This document shows positions 59,301 to 64,000 of a stretch of DNA of 64,000 bases, in pieces. Under the pieces are notes generated by a model. That model ran no database searches, was not told where the DNA came from, and worked only from the letters and a program-made list of their open reading frames with translations. The number at the start of each line of letters is the position of its first letter. Positions within the stretch are counted from its first letter, which is position 1. Origin of the DNA: Sanderia malayensis (lineage: Eukaryota > Cnidaria > Scyphozoa > Semaeostomeae > Pelagiidae); contig RQOL01000616.1 of assembly GCA_013076295.1 (NCBI GenBank), forward strand, positions 4,182,392 to 4,246,391, written 5' to 3'. A program made the position numbers and the translations under genes.

Positions 59301-62300
59301 TTACAGTGGAAAGTTTCTCAGGATTGAATGTTCTACTTACATCGCTTTGAAATTGTTCTTACAGTGTTAAATTGACGTCAAAAACGTTTGAAGGAACGAC
59401 TGATTCTATTGAGGAGTGGTACAACACAGCGTATAGCAGCCACAAATATTCAAAGGAGAAGATCAAAGTACGCATTGATTTCATTTTAAACACATATATA
59501 TACATTTCTTCAACAAATTTATCAAATATTATATCTTTTTCAGTCCTGGGAGGAATGTGGTTTAAGTTCTGAACTTCATTTGCCGACGCCAAATGAATTT
59601 ATTACAACTGATTTCAAAATTAAATCAAAGAATACAGACGAGGTACGATAATATTTTAATTTCCACTTTTCTAAATTTTACAAGTACTGGTTCATCGGAA
59701 ATGCAGAACTAATTATATTTTCTTGTTTCAGGCTGGGGATGACGTTCCTGACTTAATAATGGTACAAAGACTTTATCGCTTTGTAAATTCTTGTCAACTG
59801 CAGATTGTCTATCATATGTTCATCGTTGATGACAAATGTTATTATTAATTCCAGGACAATGAATTGTTCAGGGTTTGGTATAAGCAAGACAAGAGGTTCC
59901 TTCTTCCTAAAGCATGTCTTTTTTTCGAGTTCTCAAGGTGGGGCAGCGTAACTATCTTAAATCCTCAACGACGTTGTATTAAACCATCACGTACTTTTAC
60001 ACGTTCAGTAAACACCCACGTATAAGAACCTGTGAATTCTGCATCCAGCCTATTGTTCAAATACAATAGTCTATTGTCTCTTCTATTGTTTTGAGCAGAG
60101 ATTTCAGGCTGGATGGTTCTTAATTCAATGGTTCTTATACGCGAGTGTTTACTGTACATTTGCACGTACTCCGTGTTTTGTTTTGTTTTGTGGTAATATT
60201 TCATTGTCTTTTTACTTTCAGTCCCTTGACTTCCAGTCATCCACGTAACTGTGCCCTTGTTGACATTTTTCTTCATCTGCTGCAAGATTCCTTGACAGAG
60301 TTTTCCTATGATGCAGAGTTAGCTGGAATATCGTATAGAACTGAGCTCAACATGCATGGCATCCAGGTAGGGGTTTGATTTGTAAGCTCTTGCAGATACG
60401 TTCAGTTTAATTAGCCTCCCTGGGCGTATGCTTTCAATTTTGGAATATGTCCTCAGTTCATACTATCTGTTTTTCGCTTACTTTGTTGGTTCATATTCGC
60501 AAATGCTTCCGTTTTAGCTGCGAGTTAAAGGTTATAACAGTAAGCAGAGTGTTCTGCTGAGCAAGATCGTAGAACGGATGGTTAATTTGGATATCAACCC
60601 CGAACGATTCGACAGCATTAAAGAGAAGGTAAGAGATAGCTTTCATGGCGTGTACAAGCCAATTACAAAGCTAATAAAACCCAAGCATTGATATTTCTAT
60701 TGATCAGCAATACAACACTTCTTATATTTCTTGTTTACAGATTTCAAGAAAGCTGAAGAATTTCGAAGCAGAGCAGCCTCATACACATGCCATATTTTAT
60801 CTTTCTTACCTTCTTTCTGAGCATGCGTGGGATAAGTCTGAAATATTAGATTCATTGAAATGTAAGCATTGGTCTCGTGATTTCTCGGAATACTTTATTC
60901 CTTTTTTCTTGCTCTCATACAGTTCTTTACACCTTCTCATATTTCTATTCTATTTTCAGGTATCACAATGGACAAACTAAAGCAGTTTATACCAGAATAT
61001 CTGGGTCAAATGCATATAGAGGCATTGATTGCTGGCAACGTGAAGAAAGAGGTACCAAATACCGTCTATTCTAAGTTACATCGCTGTACATAACAAATAG
61101 AAGTTTCGTATTTCGCTTCATCTTTTAAATGCACAGATAATAATTTTCGTTTATATTTTTGTATCTTTATAGGAAGCAGTAGAGATTGCAGAAATGGTTG
61201 CCAAGATAATGCAAGAGAACTCCAATACCCAGCCTTTGTTGCCTGTGCAGAGAATTAGGCATAGGGAAATACAATTGCCTGATGGGTGCTTCTACGTGTT
61301 TGAAAGGAAACACGAAGTTCAGAATAACTCTTGCATCGAAGTCTATTATCAGGTAAACCTTGTTGTAGCTCCAGACAAAGTTTGATACACCAGCAATTGT
61401 GCAATAATTATTTTATCATTATTGAAAATATATTTTACTTTCAATTGAGCTGTTGTTTAATTTTACAGACTGAAATGCAAAATACGAGGAGCAACGTTCT
61501 TTTGGAATTATTTGCTCAGTTAATTTCGGAAAAGTGTTTTGATCAGTTAAGAACACAAGAACAATTAGGTTTGCTACAACTATATGCCTCCCTTCTTCGT
61601 AAGTTGGCCATGAAGATTAAGTTGCTGTGACGTTAAAGAGTGTTTAAATTCTATCTTTTCAGGTTACATTGTTTTCTCTGGCATAAGGAGAGCAAACGGA
61701 GTTCAGGTGTTTTTGAATTTTTCATGGGATATTTTATGTTCTATACGTATTCCATACTATATTCCTTGCATTCATACTTGTTATATTTCGTACACAATCC
61801 GGCGTGTAAGAAATAAATCAATAACGAGAACGATATTCAACTGAACAGAACCTGGATAATATATCAACTAAGGCTACCCTGTCTTTCTACATACTCCTGG
61901 GCAATGGTATCATAGGGTGTCCACAGCAATACTTACATTTAACAGATATTTAAGTATACGAATAGTGGTAAATGTTTTATAAACATCATTTTATCTTTTA
62001 GGGTCTTCGATTTATTATTCAATCGGAAAAAGTTCCTTCAATGCTGGACGAACGAATAGAAGACTTCTTGAAAAGCTCCAAGGTTAGTTTTTCACTTTGT
62101 ATGTCTTGTCTCTGTTTTATTCCGAGCCGCCACCATATAATCTCATTTTGACAAGTGCTATTTTACTTATAGGAGCTCGTGGAAAATCTTAGTGATAAGG
62201 AATTTAGTAATAATATTGAAGCACTTGTGATAAAGAAATTAGAAGAACCCAAGAAATTGTCCGATGAATGCCATAAGTATTGGGTGGAAATCACATCAAA

Positions 62301-62944
62301 GCAATACAACTTTAGAAGACGTACGCTTTATCAGCCTTCTTATAATATATCATAATTGCACAACTTTTTTATCTGTTACTTGGTTTTTATTAATATCTTT
62401 TTTTCTTCATATCATCTAGCAAATATTGAAGCTGAGGATTTGAAAAAGATCACGAAGAAGGACATTTTAGATTTCTATGATGTTTGTATACAATAACAAT
62501 TATTTGATTTTGACTTATATTACACTGTTACTATTCATTTTTTACTATTGCTTTTGTCTGTTTCTTATTCCTATTTATTTTATTTGATTTGATAGAAATT
62601 GCTTGGACCTGGTGCATCCAAAAGACACAAGATAGCCGTCTACATTCTTGGAAATGGTTTAAAGTCAACGAGAGTCGATATCGAAGACAATAAGGTTAAT
62701 ATAGCGTCATTCTTTGTTACATTATGGCCAATTTACCAAATGGACCAACGTTAGCCTGTTTAGTACAACACCTAACAAGCTTTGAACACTGTTTTCTATC
62801 TGAATATAATTTTTGTTTTATTTTTAGGCTGCTCCTCAGTTTATTACTGATGTCGTTGATTTTAAGAGTTGCCTTCCACTGTTTCCATTAATTCAACCTT
62901 ATAATGGACTACGATTTGACTGCAAAACTAAAGCGAAACTCTGA
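56397..62944 (+). CDS. IDE: Insulin-degrading enzyme (M16A zinc metallopeptidase, insulysin)
   Basis: Cytosolic and peroxisomal zinc peptidase that degrades insulin, amyloid-type peptides and other small peptides. Thirty predicted exons give 971 aa with all phases closed (human IDE is 1,019 aa). Zinc site: inverted HFCEH at residues 65-69 and Glu 146 in VNAIESE, the same 77-residue spacing as in human IDE. The C-terminal half keeps [20 protein letters not shown], the substrate-binding RTxEQLGY segment. The protein ends AKL, the peroxisomal signal seen in vertebrate IDE. The ATG at 56397 matches the internal human start (Met42), and an in-frame stop at 56367-56369 argues against a mitochondrial presequence in this exon. 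Micro-exons of 27 bp (56864-56890) and 30 bp (59732-59761) are present. Exon starts include 56397, 56669, 56973, 57174, 57358, 58065, 59134, 60222, 61173, 61469, 62173 and 62828. Confidence 0.95.
60003..60162. mobile_element. MITE-like inverted repeat in an IDE intron
   Basis: AGTAAACACCCACGTATAAG at the left end pairs with CTTATACGCGAGTGTTTACT at the right end. The inner part includes CCAGCCTATTGTTC and its partial inverse. Related sequence lies in the ETS-B intron at 30207-30345. Confidence 0.8.
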
Positions 62945-63663
62945 CAACTTCCATTTTATGCGGAGCTCAAATCTAATAATTAGATGTGGAGTGATCAATG
63001 TTATTCATTGATATTTATTTTAAACTGTGATTTATTTTTGTCATATATATTAAACTCCGAGTAACAGAGAACTAATCTACTTTCTTGTTTCTGCTCTGCC
63101 ATACATATTATATATATCGCTTATTCCGTTTCGTTCCTTTCCGTCCCCTATTCCGTTTCGCGTTTCGTTTTGCGTTCCGTACTTTAGTGGGAGCCTATAA
63201 TGCCGCTGCCCGGTGACTGTGGACGTATCGTGGAACGGAACAGTACAGTTGGCTCATGCACGTGCCCGTGAGTCTTTAATCTGAACGTACCTGCTTTTCT
63301 TTATCGCTGTTTTTGTACCAGTTTATCATTGGTTTTCAATCGTGCTTCTCTATTTTGAAGATTCTCAACATTGGTTCATGCTATAGCAATAGATATTGGA
63401 TACTGCAGCTGTGTTGTAAAAGCTTTAGAAAGGACATGATAGAGCTGCTTCAATTTTAGGCCAGAACGAGGAAAGGAACTGATATTTTGATTTTTTTTTA
63501 TTCTGCAGTTTTGTTTATGTCGTTGAACTGGATACAAAATTTATATTTTGAAATAATCTTTATCATTTAAATTGGAATGATAGAATCTGGTGCTGTTTGA
63601 ACTGTCAAAAGTCTTACAGTGACACGCAATCTGGCAGATTTGTTGTTTTTATAAAATTGAAAA
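62945..63663. other. Intergenic interval between IDE and the OTUD4-like gene
   Basis: Contains the IDE 3' UTR, an imperfect TTCCGTTTCGTTCC repeat near 63124-63182 and the 5' flank of the next gene. No coding sequence seen. Confidence 0.6.
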
Positions 63664-64000
63664 ATGATGGCCAATAATTCTTCTAATCTTGGAGAACGAA
63701 AGAATGTAGCCACAAGCGACACTACAATTACTACTACTTCATTAAATAGTGAAGGCGCAATGGACGAGTTTCTTAATGGTTTGAGCTTGTATCGCAAACC
63801 TGTGGCTAAAGATGGATCATGCCTTTTCAGAGCTGTTTCTGAACATGTAAGAAATAAAAAATTTCGCTGGGGAAACTTTCTCTGAAATGAGTCATTAGAT
63901 TGTATTTCAGAAGAACCTCTTTGGAACTCAATAATAGAATGTTGGTATTATAAAATCAATATTTTTTTGTAGGTTTATAATACACAAGAGAAACACCTTG
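63664..64000 (+). CDS. OTUD4: OTU-domain deubiquitinase, OTUD4-like (3' truncated by window)
   Basis: First exon 63664-63846 and start of the second (from 63973) encode MMANNSSNLGERK, a short polar lead, then LYRKPVAKDGSCLFRAVSEH and VYNTQEKHL. The DGSCLFRA string holds the catalytic Asp and the nucleophilic Cys of OTU cysteine proteases, and LYRKPVAKDGSC with a short N-terminal lead most resembles OTUD4, a ubiquitin-chain protease linked to DNA-alkylation repair and innate signalling in vertebrates. The rest of the OTU domain, including the catalytic His, is outside the window. Other OTU relatives cannot be excluded. Confidence 0.75.

Overview
The window is eukaryotic and almost certainly from an invertebrate animal. 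Genes are split by short AT-rich introns with GT-AG and some GC-AG borders, and the base composition is AT-rich. The gene set is metazoan: an EGF-rich adhesion GPCR, ETS transcription factors, the NUP98-NUP96 precursor, insulin-degrading enzyme and an OTUD4-like deubiquitinase. CCCTAA/TTAGGG repeat units are present, and tRNA-derived SINEs and MITE-like elements are scattered between and inside genes. The WSC-like domain and EGF-rich receptor would fit a sponge or cnidarian, but I cannot fix the species from sequence alone.

Layout. (1) 60-17742 (+): 3' part of a very large adhesion GPCR gene. About 46 EGF units are followed by a SEA domain, two more-divergent EGFs (included in the 46), a hormone-receptor motif, a GAIN domain interrupted by a WSC-like cassette exon, a degenerate GPS and seven transmembrane helices. 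(2) 18449-34485: three divergent ETS-domain genes, A (-), B (+) and C (-). The intervals hold a 2.1-kb inverted repeat, a tRNA-derived SINE and MITE-like elements. (3) 38005-39209: two convergent genes for small secreted proteins with identical six-cysteine spacing. (4) 41389-55059 (-): complete NUP98-NUP96 precursor gene of 38 predicted exons; its largest intron carries a telomere-motif minisatellite. (5) 56397-62944 (+): complete insulin-degrading enzyme gene of 30 predicted exons. (6) 63664-end (+): first exons of an OTUD4-like deubiquitinase.

The exon models were assembled by hand from splice signals, reading phase and protein family patterns. All phases close for the receptor (about 2,859 residues in the window), ETS-A (301 aa), ETS-C (434 aa), NUP98-96 (1,852 aa) and IDE (971 aa). 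The genes do not form a pathway. The coherent signals are local: tandem exon and gene duplication (EGF cassettes, ETS trio, Cys-rich pair) and two unrelated proteins with unusual self-cleavage motifs (receptor GPS/SEA and the NUP98 autoprotease site).
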